A DNA stretch of 64,000 bases from Clostridium ragsdalei P11 (GCF_001675165.1 NZ_LROS01000055.1:62001-126000); one strand, 5' to 3'. Shown: positions 17,126 through 26,742, numbered from the stretch's first letter. The notes: a model not told the origin generated them from the sequence alone. Numbers and translations are program-made.

Positions 17126-19339
17126 ATGAATCTGGAAATGTTAAAAATAGAGTTTAAGTATTTGAGAGATAAAATACTTGAAAGGCAATATGAACATCTT
17201 GATCCTATGCAAAGAAAAGCGGTTTTAAATGGTGAAAATAACTGTATTGTCATTGCTTGTCCTGGAGCAGGAAAGACCCAGACTATTATTAATAGAGTGG
17301 ACTACTTGTGTAGATTGGGACCTATATATAATACAGATTATGTTCCCAATTGTATAAAGACTGATGATTTACAGATTATGAAGAAATATTTAAAGGATGG
17401 TTCCTTTAAAGACGTGACTGCAGTAAACAAAATTGAGCATTTGTTAAATGGCAATAAAATAAATCCACAGAACATAATTGTTATAACTTTTACTAGGGCA
17501 GCGGCCCTCAATATGAAAAGCAGATACATATCTATAGGAAATAAAGAAAAATCACCTTTTTTTGGAACATTTCACTCCCTATTTTATAATATATTGAAAA
17601 AACACAATAAAGAAATAAATATTATAGATCCTTACAAGGCACATGAGATAGTTAAAAGTGCACTTATGTATTATCTGGACTTTATAGGAGAAGAGAAAGT
17701 AAAGGAAGTTTTAAATGACATATCTCTTTTAAAAAATAGTGAAACTAACATAGATTTATTTAAAAGTAAAATTGACAAAAGTGTATTTTTAAAATGTTTT
17801 AATGAATATGAAAATTATAAAGCTAGAAATAAGCTTATGGATTTTGATGATTTACAGTTAAAAGTTAAAGATATGTTTCTAAATCAAAAATGTATTCTAG
17901 AGAGTTATCAGAATTTGTTCAAGTATATTTTAGTTGACGAATTTCAGGACTCGGATAACCTCCAAATAGAACTTTTACAACTAATAGGAAGTAAGGGCTT
18001 TATATTTGCAGTAGGAGATGAAGATCAGTGCATATATTCTTTTAGGGGATCTAAGCCAGAGTGCATGGTAAATTTTGATAATTATTTTAAAGATGGAAGA
18101 AAAATTTACCTAAAAATAAATTACAGAAGTGTTAAAAATATAGTTGAATTGTCCAAAAAGATTATATGTAATAATAAAAATAGGAATGTAAAACTTATTG
18201 AAAATAACAAAAAAAATGAAGGAAATATAAGGTTTAAGATATTTGAAAGAGAAAAAGAACAGGCCGTTTTTGTATCAAATTTAATCAAAGAAATTATAAA
18301 CAAAGGAAAATATCAATATAGTCACATAGCTGTATTTTATAGAACTAATCTAGAATCAAGAAGTATAATAGATGCTTTTTTAAAATACAATATAAAGTTT
18401 AAACTTTTGGATGGTCAGTATAACTTCTACGAACATTTTATATGTAAGGATTTAATAGCATATCTTAAATTGGCTGTAAATATGTGTGATAAGAACAGTT
18501 TTATGAGAATAATAAATAAGCCTTTTAGATATATTGGGAAAGTAAATATAAAAAAAGTTATAGATAATAGAATAAAAGAAAATTGCTTTGATATTTTAAG
18601 GCAAGTAGGTGATTTACCCATTTTTCAGCTTAAAAATATAACTGTGCTTGAAAGAAATATTAAAAAATTAAACAGGATGAAGAAGCAGGATAGAGTAGAT
18701 TATATATTGGACAAATTAGATTACATGGATTATTTAAAAAATTACTGCATGAAATTAAATAGGGATATGGATGAACTTCAAGATATTATAGGAGAGTTTA
18801 AGGAAGCTTGTGAGGAATTTGATAGTATAGAATTATTTCTAGATAATATTGAAAAGGTGGGGCAAACTTTAGAGAAAGTTGAGAAGAAAGATAATGCAGT
18901 TACTTTGAGTACTATTCACGGCGTGAAAGGTATGGAGTTTGAGAATGTGTTCATAATAAACTGCAGCGAAGGATTAATTCCTCATGCAAATAGCATACAA
19001 AATAATCTGGAAGAAGAAAGACGGCTTTTTTATGTAGGGGTTACAAGAGCCATAGATAATTTGACTTTATGTTATTCAAGTACTATTAGGAAAAAGGCAG
19101 TAGATGTATCCAGATTTATAAATGAATGTGATTTGCTAAATTCGGGAGAGCTTATGAAAAATTGTGGTTTAGAAGTAGGGGATTATGTGGTGCACAAAGT
19201 ATTTGGAAGTGGAAAAATAATAGATAAGGGAGATAATTGCTTAAAAGTATTATTTTCAGATAATAGAGAGATAGGATTTGACTTTTCTGTTCTTTATAAT
19301 GGACAGTTGATGAAGGATGCTGCTAGAAAATGTTTGTGA
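17126..19339 (+). CDS. UvrD/PcrA-family superfamily 1 DNA helicase
   Basis: The 737-residue protein has the SF1A motifs in order: DPMQRKAV (Q motif), ACPGAGKTQTI (Walker A, near residue 45), ITFTRAAA (motif Ia), VDEFQDSDN (motif II, near 273), GDEDQCIYSFRG (motif III), STIHGVKGMEFENVFI (motif V) and RRLFYVGVTRA (motif VI). The C-terminal segment from GDYVVHKVFGSGKI onward is the Tudor-like tail of PcrA/UvrD. Such helicases unwind DNA 3' to 5' in repair and restart. It is at about 737 residues close to PcrA length. It is the last host gene before the accessory element, and no terminator hairpin is visible behind it. Confidence 0.92.
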   Translation: MNLEMLKIEFKYLRDKILERQYEHLDPMQRKAVLNGENNCIVIACPGAGKTQTIINRVDYLCRLGPIYNTDYVPNCIKTDDLQIMKKYLKDGSFKDVTAVNKIEHLLNGNKINPQNIIVITFTRAAALNMKSRYISIGNKEKSPFFGTFHSLFYNILKKHNKEINIIDPYKAHEIVKSALMYYLDFIGEEKVKEVLNDISLLKNSETNIDLFKSKIDKSVFLKCFNEYENYKARNKLMDFDDLQLKVKDMFLNQKCILESYQNLFKYILVDEFQDSDNLQIELLQLIGSKGFIFAVGDEDQCIYSFRGSKPECMVNFDNYFKDGRKIYLKINYRSVKNIVELSKKIICNNKNRNVKLIENNKKNEGNIRFKIFEREKEQAVFVSNLIKEIINKGKYQYSHIAVFYRTNLESRSIIDAFLKYNIKFKLLDGQYNFYEHFICKDLIAYLKLAVNMCDKNSFMRIINKPFRYIGKVNIKKVIDNRIKENCFDILRQVGDLPIFQLKNITVLERNIKKLNRMKKQDRVDYILDKLDYMDYLKNYCMKLNRDMDELQDIIGEFKEACEEFDSIELFLDNIEKVGQTLEKVEKKDNAVTLSTIHGVKGMEFENVFIINCSEGLIPHANSIQNNLEEERRLFYVGVTRAIDNLTLCYSSTIRKKAVDVSRFINECDLLNSGELMKNCGLEVGDYVVHKVFGSGKIIDKGDNCLKVLFSDNREIGFDFSVLYNGQLMKDAARKCL

Positions 19340-19368
19340 TTAAAGGTAAATGTATCCTAAATAATTCG

Positions 19369-19411
19369 TTCCATACACGTAACTACTAAAAAAATGGTTG
19401 GGGGTATGGAA
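19369..19411. other. Inverted repeat at host/element junction, candidate att region
   Basis: TTCCATAC (19369 to 19376) and GTATGGAA (19404 to 19411) flank 27 bases between the uvrD stop and the integrase start. Position next to a tyrosine integrase makes it a candidate arm or core site of the left attachment region; it may also be an integrase operator. No tRNA gene is present here. Confidence 0.3.
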
Positions 19412-19416
19412 TAAAA

Positions 19417-20379
19417 ATGGCTAAATTAAAGTTAAAAAACATTAAAAAAACAACAAATAAAAATATAAGGGAAATATATAAAGATTATTTAGAATATTGC
19501 ATAAGCATAGGTCAAAGGGAAATGACAATCAAATCTAAACAAAGATTTGGAACATATGTACTAAATAAAGTTGTTAATTTAGAAGATAAAATAGAAACAT
19601 TAACAAAAGATAAAATAGAAAATTATGTGAATAAAATGCGTAGAGAAGGATATAAAGGGAATACTTATCAATCTTTTGTAATAAAAACGAGAGCTTTTTT
19701 AACTTATTGTTTTAATCAGAATTATTTAAAAAGATTTGATGTAAAAATACCAAATATTTTATTAGAAAAAAAGCAAATTTATATGGAAGAGGAAATATTA
19801 AAATTATTAAAAAAACCTAATATAAATGATTGCTTAGTAGGGGATTTTAGGTCATGGGCTGAAATAAGCTTTCTATTAGGTACAGGATGTAGAGCTGAAA
19901 CTTTATTAAATGTACATGTAGAAGATGTAGATTTTAACACAGATAGTATATTATTTAGGCATATGAAAACAAAAAGGCAAATTACAGTACCATTGTCTAA
20001 TACTTTAAAAGTAACGTTAATAGAATATATACAAAGAACAGGGTTAAAAAAAGAAGATTACTTATTTCCGCTACTAAATGGAGAAAAAATGAATTATGAT
20101 ACTTGCCATCAGAATTTGCTTAATTATTTTAAACATAGAAAGGTAAAATTTCATGGTATTAATACTTTTAGGAATACCTTTGCTACTATGTTCATTAAGA
20201 ACGGCGGCGATATCTACCGATTAAAAATTATATTAGGTCATTCTGAGATAAAAACCACAGAAAGATATATAAATCTATTGCCCCTAGAAGTAAAAAATGA
20301 TATACAAAAATTTAATCCTCTCGATGTCCTTTCTAAAAAAAATATAAGAATGTCCGTTATGAGAGGAGGTAAAAGATAA
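19417..20379 (+). CDS. Tyrosine recombinase / integrase
   Basis: The 320-residue protein has an N-terminal SAM-like core-binding domain (about 15 to 110) and a catalytic domain. Catalytic residues visible are R159 (LLGTGCRAETLL), K185 (MKTKRQIT), R252 (NTFRNTFATMF), H275 (ILGHSEIKT) and the nucleophile Y284 (TERYINLL). All the main positions are intact, so it should be active in strand exchange. It is the first gene after uvrD and marks the probable left end of the accessory element. The ribosome site is poor (GGGGGTATGGA). Its stop overlaps the start of the next gene. Confidence 0.88.
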   Translation: MAKLKLKNIKKTTNKNIREIYKDYLEYCISIGQREMTIKSKQRFGTYVLNKVVNLEDKIETLTKDKIENYVNKMRREGYKGNTYQSFVIKTRAFLTYCFNQNYLKRFDVKIPNILLEKKQIYMEEEILKLLKKPNINDCLVGDFRSWAEISFLLGTGCRAETLLNVHVEDVDFNTDSILFRHMKTKRQITVPLSNTLKVTLIEYIQRTGLKKEDYLFPLLNGEKMNYDTCHQNLLNYFKHRKVKFHGINTFRNTFATMFIKNGGDIYRLKIILGHSEIKTTERYINLLPLEVKNDIQKFNPLDVLSKKNIRMSVMRGGKR

Positions 20380-20819
20380 TGATTAATTATACGGTTATTG
20401 ATAATGCTACTATTACCTCTAGCATCTCGGATAACAGTTTTAGAATTTATAATTTTCTTTTATCTATGTGCTATGGAAAAGACAAGGATTATTGTTATCC
20501 ATCTCAAAAATATATTGCTGAAGAGCTCCATAAAAGCGTCAGAACCATACAAAGAGGTATACAGGAACTAGTCAAAGCCAAACTTATTAAAGTACGTAGA
20601 AGGGGCAGCATATCTAATGTATATACTATGCTGAAGAAAGCATTGCTTAATACTATAGATAAAGCAAAATCTGCCGTAAATAAGATTAAAAAGAATTATT
20701 CTAGTAAAAAGAAAAGTTTGTTCAATGACTATCCACAAAGAAACTACAATGTTAATGAGTTAGAAAGTCAGCTACTTGGGAAATCTGGTTATGATCCTGA
20801 AAAATTATTAATAGAATAA
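20379..20819 (+). CDS. Helix-turn-helix protein (HTH_36-like)
   Basis: The 146-residue protein has an N-terminal winged-helix region of the type found in replication initiators and plasmid regulators, with CYPSQKYIAEELHKSVRTIQ as the recognition part, followed by a basic tail (KIKKNYSSKKKSLF). It starts on the last base of the integrase stop, so the two are translationally coupled. It could be an excisionase-like or directionality regulator; only the DNA-binding role is supported. Confidence 0.7.
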   Translation: MINYTVIDNATITSSISDNSFRIYNFLLSMCYGKDKDYCYPSQKYIAEELHKSVRTIQRGIQELVKAKLIKVRRRGSISNVYTMLKKALLNTIDKAKSAVNKIKKNYSSKKKSLFNDYPQRNYNVNELESQLLGKSGYDPEKLLIE

Positions 20820-20832
20820 AATGAAAAGTAAA

Positions 20833-20868
20833 AGTCCCTCAAATATCTTGCAGGATATTTAAAGGACT
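20833..20868. terminator. Hairpin between convergent genes
   Basis: AGTCC-C-TCAAATATC and GGATATTT-AA-AGGACT form an interrupted stem of about 13 bp. There is no clear U-tract. The rest of 20869 to 21221 is AT-rich and I see no gene or motif in it. Confidence 0.45.
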
Positions 20869-21221
20869 AACAAATAAAGATCAAGAATTACTATCTACTT
20901 ATATTGTACACCCAAATTTTGAAAATATAAATATATTGGGTTTATTAAAGTCACACTTTTTTAGATGCTTTTTTAGATGGATATTTTTGTAGGGCAATTA
21001 ATTATTAAATCATTTTACAAAAATATCTTATTTTTTATATTCACAATTCTAAATTGAACCAATGGATATCAAATACATAGGTTAATACGACAAATCAAAA
21101 ATTTCTAATACGAAATTAATAACAATTCTTAAACGACATGAATTATTTACAAATAAATACAATATAAGAAATATAAACTTAATAATATATATTTGAAAAT
21201 TTTATATAAATAATTTACATT

Positions 21222-22679
21222 TTAAATATTAGATATTGATTCAAATATAGAATTATATGGATGCTTTTTTCTTATATTTTCAGCATTACCTTTCTGTTTA
21301 ATCTCATCTTTTAAATAATCATCTATTGTTGATAAAGATAAACCAGTGAATTTTACAAGATCTTCAATCTTAATACCATTATGAAATAACTTTTTAATTA
21401 AAGACCATTTTATAAAAGAAGGAGTTAGCATTTTTTTCCTTTCATCAGATATCTCTTTTATATTATTAAATTGTTTACTTATTAAGTTATTAAATCCAGA
21501 TTGATCCATTGATGAATATTCATCATGATATTTGCAGCAAATTAGATAGTTACTTTTAATATTTTCCTTTTTCCTTTTATCAATATATTGTTTAATAAGT
21601 TTAGATAGATTTTCATGTATGGGTATACACCTATCTTTAATACAAATTTGAGATTTCTCAAAATTTATATTTTGGATCTCAAGTTGTTGTATCTCTTTCA
21701 AATCTAATCCAGTATAAACGAGTAAAAGTAAAATTATTTCATTTCGTAAATAATTACGTTTATTTTTATAGCTTTTTAATAGTAAATATATTTCTTCTTT
21801 TGTTAAAGGTTCAATACTTTTATTATGTTCTATTTTTTTTAGTTCAAGGTTTAAGTCACATAATATACTTTCTTTATTTAATGACTTAAATGGATTTATA
21901 TTATTTCCTTTAGCTAAAATCTTATCATAAAATCCTCGTATATAAGCATATTTATTAGTAAGTGTTGTAAGATAGTTTAAATTTCTTTTGCAATTATCAA
22001 CTTTTTTCTTCTTAATTGTTTCTATTATAAACTTTTTAAAAGTGTTAGGTCTTATATTTGCTAGGTCAAAATCAATACCTTGCTCAGATAAATAATCAAA
22101 GTAATTATATAAAACGCTGTCATACTGTCTAAAGGAGTGAAAATTATCAAAAGTTAATCTATATTGTTTTAAATATCTAAAGTAATTAGTAACTTTTGTT
22201 TTAAATAAATATTTGTAAGAAAAGTACTTCAAATTATTTTTATTTCTAATTTTTGAATAATGTTCATCTTTTTTAATGGGTTGAAATAAATAGAATCTTA
22301 GAACTTCTTTTTGGTAACAATCACCATCTATATTATTATTATATAAAATGAATAAAGTTCCGTTTGTAAGTATACCCCATTCTATATTTTTACTATGCAT
22401 ATAAGATGTTAGTTGGGAACAATTTATATCTGTTAATTTATCATAACCATTTTTAACTTCTATATAAAATAATTTTTTGAAATTTTTATTTATATATATT
22501 GATATGTCTATTTTTTCTCTTGTCTTTTTATTGGCATTATCCTCATTTTTAATCCAATCTTTTTTATAACCTAATCCTTCTAAAAGTGGAAGCACAATTT
22601 GATGTCTTATATCTTCATGTCCTTTACTTAACATATTATTGTAATCATTTTTTACAACCTTTAAAGTTTGTTCTAACAT
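21222..22679 (-). CDS. HsdR-N-like nuclease domain fused to degenerate tyrosine-recombinase domain
   Basis: This 485-residue protein (ATG at 22679, AAAGGA upstream) has two parts. Residues about 18 to 130 look like the type I restriction HsdR N-terminal PD-(D/E)xK fold: E22 (GHEDIRH), D58 (EKIDISIYI) and E74-x-K76 (FYIEVKN), all acidic and basic positions present. Residues about 165 to 460 have the tyrosine recombinase layout, but box I reads YTGLDLKEI with D326 in place of Arg, the HxxR box reads SFIK, and LGH is replaced by TGL; only Y455 (DDYLK) remains. A DNA-binding but non-recombining role is therefore likely. SPbeta phage uses a catalytically inactive tyrosine-recombinase-fold protein, MrpR, as master repressor; this is a structural parallel, not proof. 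It is divergent from the following genes, a typical repressor position. Confidence 0.7.
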   Translation of the reverse strand: MLEQTLKVVKNDYNNMLSKGHEDIRHQIVLPLLEGLGYKKDWIKNEDNANKKTREKIDISIYINKNFKKLFYIEVKNGYDKLTDINCSQLTSYMHSKNIEWGILTNGTLFILYNNNIDGDCYQKEVLRFYLFQPIKKDEHYSKIRNKNNLKYFSYKYLFKTKVTNYFRYLKQYRLTFDNFHSFRQYDSVLYNYFDYLSEQGIDFDLANIRPNTFKKFIIETIKKKKVDNCKRNLNYLTTLTNKYAYIRGFYDKILAKGNNINPFKSLNKESILCDLNLELKKIEHNKSIEPLTKEEIYLLLKSYKNKRNYLRNEIILLLLVYTGLDLKEIQQLEIQNINFEKSQICIKDRCIPIHENLSKLIKQYIDKRKKENIKSNYLICCKYHDEYSSMDQSGFNNLISKQFNNIKEISDERKKMLTPSFIKWSLIKKLFHNGIKIEDLVKFTGLSLSTIDDYLKDEIKQKGNAENIRKKHPYNSIFESISNI

Positions 22680-22859
22680 ATATATCAAGTCCTTTCTGTA
22701 ATAATTTTTATTGATAAGCTATAGTATATTTGAATTTAAGATAAATTATGTATTTTATCGAAAAATAATTAGTGGAAATGTAGTTAAATATATGTAAAAG
22801 TATGTAGAGGATTTTTTCTGTGATTTGTAGAATAATTACAGAATGAAGAAGATGTTTTT

Positions 22860-23302
22860 ATGGAATTAAAATTTAACAGCTTAGATGATATAAATAACTA
22901 TTATAAAACCTTAAATATAAAACCTTATTGGGTAGAAGAATCGCTAGGATTCAATATTATAAGAGAGATAATATTAATATTTAATGATTTACATAATATA
23001 TATCCTGATGTTGTAATTAAAGAAATTGGAGATTGTTATTCTTATGATAAAATTAGTAATCGGATTTGTATAAATAATATAAAAAATGTTATAGACAATG
23101 ATAAATTATCAGATACTTATGAAAATGATACTGATGCAAAATTAAAAGCTAAGGAATATTTACTAAAGCAATTATCTATATATACTAACGTTAGAATTAC
23201 AAAAAATTTGATGAAAATGGAAACAAATATTATGATTTGGGATATTGTGCTGTATATCATGCAGATAAGCAGAGTATAATTTTCAATCATGCAACATTAT
23301 GA
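22860..23302 (+). pseudogene. Frameshifted hypothetical protein (phage minor-head/toxin-like fragment)
   Basis: The frame opened at 22860 gives 139 residues ending at 23279, but around 23220 to 23235 the likely continuation moves to another frame reading NKYYDLGYCAVYHADKQSII, then FNHATL and a stop at 23300 to 23302. A third frame nearby reads EDTIHEFSYAYLVYTRSPNY up to about 23413. The text resembles domains in phage minor head or polymorphic toxin proteins, with an invariant-looking SIIFN motif. I infer an eroded gene with two or more frameshifts; a programmed shift or a genuine short gene cannot be excluded. Confidence 0.45.
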
Positions 23303-23736
23303 GATCATAAAGAAGATACTATACACGAATTTAGTTATGCATATTTGGTATATACTAGGTCGCCAAATTATGCAGTTTACAATTGCCGAAAACAGGGCGG
23401 TGCTTATAAGTGAATAGGTGGCTTCTTTATTGTGAACCGATAGTTTCAATAATATGAACAACCTATGGTTCTAATGGAGCGTAATATTCAATAGTCAAGT
23501 GTTTAATCAAAATTTAGTAATAATTCCTTAATAAATTTATTAGAAATCAAAGTAGCAAATCTGATATAGGTATAGTTGGTATATTGGATGGTTAGTGTAA
23601 TGACTTTATATGAACTATTGTAAAAATTAATTATGTAGTATGTACATGAATTGTAAATCAAGGTAAAATAATAATTACAAGGATATCTATTATATTTTAT
23701 ACAAGGTTTAGAAAAAATTTAATTGGAGAAATATAA

Positions 23737-23949
23737 ATGACTATAAAAAATAAATTGTTACAAATAAGATTACAAAAGGGATACAAGAAACAGAAAGATT
23801 TTGCAGAGTTTTTAAGTTTAGACAGTAATGATTATAATAGAATTGAGAATAATAAAAAGCAAGTGAATTTAGAAACAGCTTTTAATATTGCGCAAAAACT
23901 AAATATGAAAATAGAAGATATATTTTATAAGTCCCAAGACGAGAATTAG
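23737..23949 (+). CDS. Small Xre-family HTH regulator
   Basis: This 70-residue protein is almost entirely a Cro/C1-type helix-turn-helix: KNKLLQIRLQKGYKKQKDFA, FLSLDSNDYNRIENNKKQVN, then the FNIAQKLNMKIEDIF helix. Such proteins bind operators as dimers. A GGAGA site precedes the ATG. The preceding 23303 to 23736 contains no other gene I can support. Its regulon is unknown. Confidence 0.75.
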   Translation: MTIKNKLLQIRLQKGYKKQKDFAEFLSLDSNDYNRIENNKKQVNLETAFNIAQKLNMKIEDIFYKSQDEN

Positions 23950-24094
23950 GGCTTATTTTTTATTATAAAAAAACTTAATATAAATACAATTTTACATAGT
24001 ACAAATAAAGTTTTGCTTTATGGACATGCAATATTTAATATCTTACACATATATTTATATTATAAGAAACAGGTATATGTAGGAGGTATTAAAA

Positions 24095-24490
24095 ATGGTA
24101 CAAAAGATTATCAATCTATTATTAAGAAAGGTTGTTCCAAAACCAACAGACAGTAGGTATGTGGAGGACATTTTATATAATCAAATGGTTTACCCTATTT
24201 ATTCAGAAGTCCAACATAAGCTTATTTATTGTTTAAAAAACAAACAAATTACAAGAGATCAATTAATAACTTTTAAGAACATGCTAAATGCGTGTGTCAG
24301 AAATCCTTATACTTATAAAGATAGAGATTGGAAAAATGATGCTCATGAAATATTTACAAAACTTAAAAGTCATTATATCAAACCAAAAGAAATGAAAAAG
24401 CTACTGAAATATATCAACCAATTTTACGCTGATATTCCAGAGCCAATACAAGAATTCAAAACAGTACCTTATTTAAAGGTAATTAAGTAA
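24095..24490 (+). CDS. Hypothetical protein
   Basis: The 131-residue basic protein has no family I recognise. It is predicted helical, without membrane segments or signal peptide. The AGGAGG site in front of the ATG is canonical, and it precedes the FtsK-like gene cluster, so it may belong to the same unit. The 145-base gap upstream contains only AT-rich sequence. Confidence 0.6.
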   Translation: MVQKIINLLLRKVVPKPTDSRYVEDILYNQMVYPIYSEVQHKLIYCLKNKQITRDQLITFKNMLNACVRNPYTYKDRDWKNDAHEIFTKLKSHYIKPKEMKKLLKYINQFYADIPEPIQEFKTVPYLKVIK

Positions 24491-24614
24491 GCATATCATA
24501 GCTTATTGTTATTGAGGAAGAACATAGATTATAATATTGCATATCATAGCTTTATTTTTCTGTTCTTTCTCTTTATCTCTACATAGTATAAACAATTTCA
24601 GGGAGGTTTATTCA

Positions 24615-24782
24615 ATGCTAGAAATTTTAGATTATTATTTATTTTATTCAGATCGATTATTAATTAATTTTCTTATACAGCATATATCAGCACAACAATT
24701 TTTTATGGGAACATTATTTGTTTCATTAGCAATGGATTGTACTTTAGGAAATAGTAATAAAAAGAAGAAGGTAAGTAAATAA
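24615..24782 (+). CDS. Small membrane protein upstream of FtsK-like gene
   Basis: The start at 24615 is chosen because of GGGAGG ten bases upstream; the longer frame from 24537 lacks a site. The 55-residue product has a hydrophobic central segment (FFMGTLFVSLAMDCTLG) and a lysine-rich tail (NKKKKVSK). It overlaps the next start by one base (TAATG), so the two are translationally coupled. It may help anchor the ATPase encoded next. Confidence 0.6.
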   Translation: MLEILDYYLFYSDRLLINFLIQHISAQQFFMGTLFVSLAMDCTLGNSNKKKKVSK

Positions 24783-26050
24783 TGTTTGTAGAAATGGGTT
24801 TAATTGGTGGAGGTTGGTATTGTTACGATAGGATAAAAAATAAAGATATATATTATGTAAAAAGTAAAATTAAAAAAATGTTTGAAAAGAATAATATTGG
24901 TTATTACCCTATTTATAAAGTTAATCGTAAATTACCTTGGGGATATGAAGTATTAATAACATTAGGTGAACATGGATTTAATAAATTAAATAATTTGCAA
25001 GATGAAATACAAACTTCTATAGGCTATCCAATTATTATAGAACAAAGCTTAAATTATGAGTTGGGAATTATAAAAGTAATTGTAAATCAACCTGATACAG
25101 AGACAGTATTTGTACCAGTTAAAGTAAAACCTTATGAAATATTTGTATCTTTAAATAATACTAATCAAAATCTTATCGTTAATCTACAAAAATTCCCTCA
25201 TGTCTTGGTTAGTGGGCAAACTGGTTGTGGCAAAACCGAAGAAATTAGATCTATACTTACTAATTCAATTTATTTTCATACTGCAAGAGATTTAAATTTA
25301 TATTTTGCAGATTTAAGTGATATGTGTGATTTTGATATATTTAAGAATTGTAAACAGACAAAAGGTTATGTAAAAAATATTAATGACTCGTTAAAACTAT
25401 TTGAATATTTAGATCATATGTACACTAAGAGATTAAATATATTCGAGAAAAATAATTGTAAAAATATCCAAGAATACAATAGTAGATTTTATGGTAAAAG
25501 AATGGCTTACAATTTTATCGTACTAGATGAATTTGCAGATTACTTTCCAACGACAAAGTTAGATAAGAATTATGAACAGAAGGTATTGTGTTACAACTAT
25601 TTAAAGGAATTCTCACGTAAGTTTAGGAAAGTAGGTAGTTTCCTAATTATAGGAATACAAAGACCAGATACAACAGTTCTTGATCCAAATTTAAGAAGCT
25701 GCTTATGTACAAAACTAGGATTCTCACAAAATTCAGATGCTTCAAGTTTAACTGTATGTGACACCGCAGAATTAACCAATATAGAGAATAGGAAAGGATT
25801 ATTGATGTATGGTAATAAGAGAGAATGGTTTTATAGTTTAGCTATAGATGATAATTTAATAAAAGAAAATATTAAAAATAGCATACTTGAGAATAGGAGT
25901 TCTTATACAGATTACAATAAATTTTTAAATACAAATAATAATGTAGTACCAATGAAAACCAAAAAATGTGAAAAGGATGATAATCCAGGTATTAAGAAAG
26001 ATAGACCTAAAACTAAAATAAAGTTAAAGGTGAAAAAGAATGTTAAGTAA
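24782..26050 (+). CDS. FtsK/SpoIIIE-type DNA translocase domain protein
   Basis: This 422-residue ATPase has Walker A at G145-QTGCGK-T152 and Walker B near 248 to 250 (VLDEFADYF), followed by the arginine-containing GIQRPDTTVLDPNLRSCL motif and the LGFSQNSDASSL stretch characteristic of FtsK/HerA-like motors in mobile elements. These proteins pump DNA in conjugation or partition. The N-terminal 10 residues are hydrophobic with GG motifs, but there is no full transmembrane domain, consistent with the small membrane protein encoded just upstream supplying it. It overlaps the following gene by 11 bases. Confidence 0.8.
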   Translation: MFVEMGLIGGGWYCYDRIKNKDIYYVKSKIKKMFEKNNIGYYPIYKVNRKLPWGYEVLITLGEHGFNKLNNLQDEIQTSIGYPIIIEQSLNYELGIIKVIVNQPDTETVFVPVKVKPYEIFVSLNNTNQNLIVNLQKFPHVLVSGQTGCGKTEEIRSILTNSIYFHTARDLNLYFADLSDMCDFDIFKNCKQTKGYVKNINDSLKLFEYLDHMYTKRLNIFEKNNCKNIQEYNSRFYGKRMAYNFIVLDEFADYFPTTKLDKNYEQKVLCYNYLKEFSRKFRKVGSFLIIGIQRPDTTVLDPNLRSCLCTKLGFSQNSDASSLTVCDTAELTNIENRKGLLMYGNKREWFYSLAIDDNLIKENIKNSILENRSSYTDYNKFLNTNNNVVPMKTKKCEKDDNPGIKKDRPKTKIKLKVKKNVK

Positions 26051-26642
26051 GCATAAAAGGGAAATATTAAATTTTATACAAGAGGAAGGAAGCATAACCA
26101 TTCACCAATGTGCTAAAATTATATATCATGGACGGAAATATGGCTACGACATGGCAAGAAAAACACTAAGAAGTTTATATCAAGATAAAGCAATTGCACG
26201 TTATAGATATAATATGACAGCAGAAACAATTTATTATATTAACCAACGGTTAGGTATTCATGCACTGAAACTGTTAGATGTATATGCAGAATTTATTAAT
26301 TTAGGTTGTACAATTGAAACTTTTAAAAAGAAATATAGAATTTATACTAATGGTAAAAAGTATAGAGAAATTGATGCACTACTAGAATTGAATTACCAGG
26401 AATATTTTATACCAATTATATTAGAAATAGATTATAGTCATATGACTTCAATTGAAAAATTAAAAGAGATATATAATTGTAGATATTTTCAAGAATTATA
26501 TAAGCAGCAAATAGGAGAAAGTATATATCCACTAACTATAATTGTACGACCAGTTGTGGAAAATAGATTATTAAATGATAATGATTTTTCAATTTTGTAC
26601 AGTGATTTTGATTTACCCAATTTGGCAAAAGCATTAGAGTAG
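26040..26642 (+). CDS. Replication-relaxation-type protein
   Basis: The 200-residue protein has an N-terminal winged helix (SKHKREILNFIQEEGSITIH, then ARKTLRSLYQDKAIARYR) and a C-terminal alpha/beta domain with LELNYQEYFIPIILEIDYSH. This architecture is that of the replication-relaxation (Replic_Relax) family, usually coded beside FtsK-like ATPases on Gram-positive plasmids and ICEs. It probably binds DNA at an origin or transfer site. Translation is coupled to the ATPase by an 11-base overlap. Confidence 0.65.
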   Translation: MLSKHKREILNFIQEEGSITIHQCAKIIYHGRKYGYDMARKTLRSLYQDKAIARYRYNMTAETIYYINQRLGIHALKLLDVYAEFINLGCTIETFKKKYRIYTNGKKYREIDALLELNYQEYFIPIILEIDYSHMTSIEKLKEIYNCRYFQELYKQQIGESIYPLTIIVRPVVENRLLNDNDFSILYSDFDLPNLAKALE

Positions 26643-26742
26643 ACAAGTGTCTTTCAGTTCGGGTTGCCACCTCACTATTACATCTCATTTCATTATTTTA
26701 TTGTCTTGTAAGAATCTCATAAAATCAATAAGTTAGAGTGTT

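Noticed and set aside
24537-24614. Longer start for the small membrane protein
   Set aside because: No ribosome site there; GGGAGG stands before 24615.
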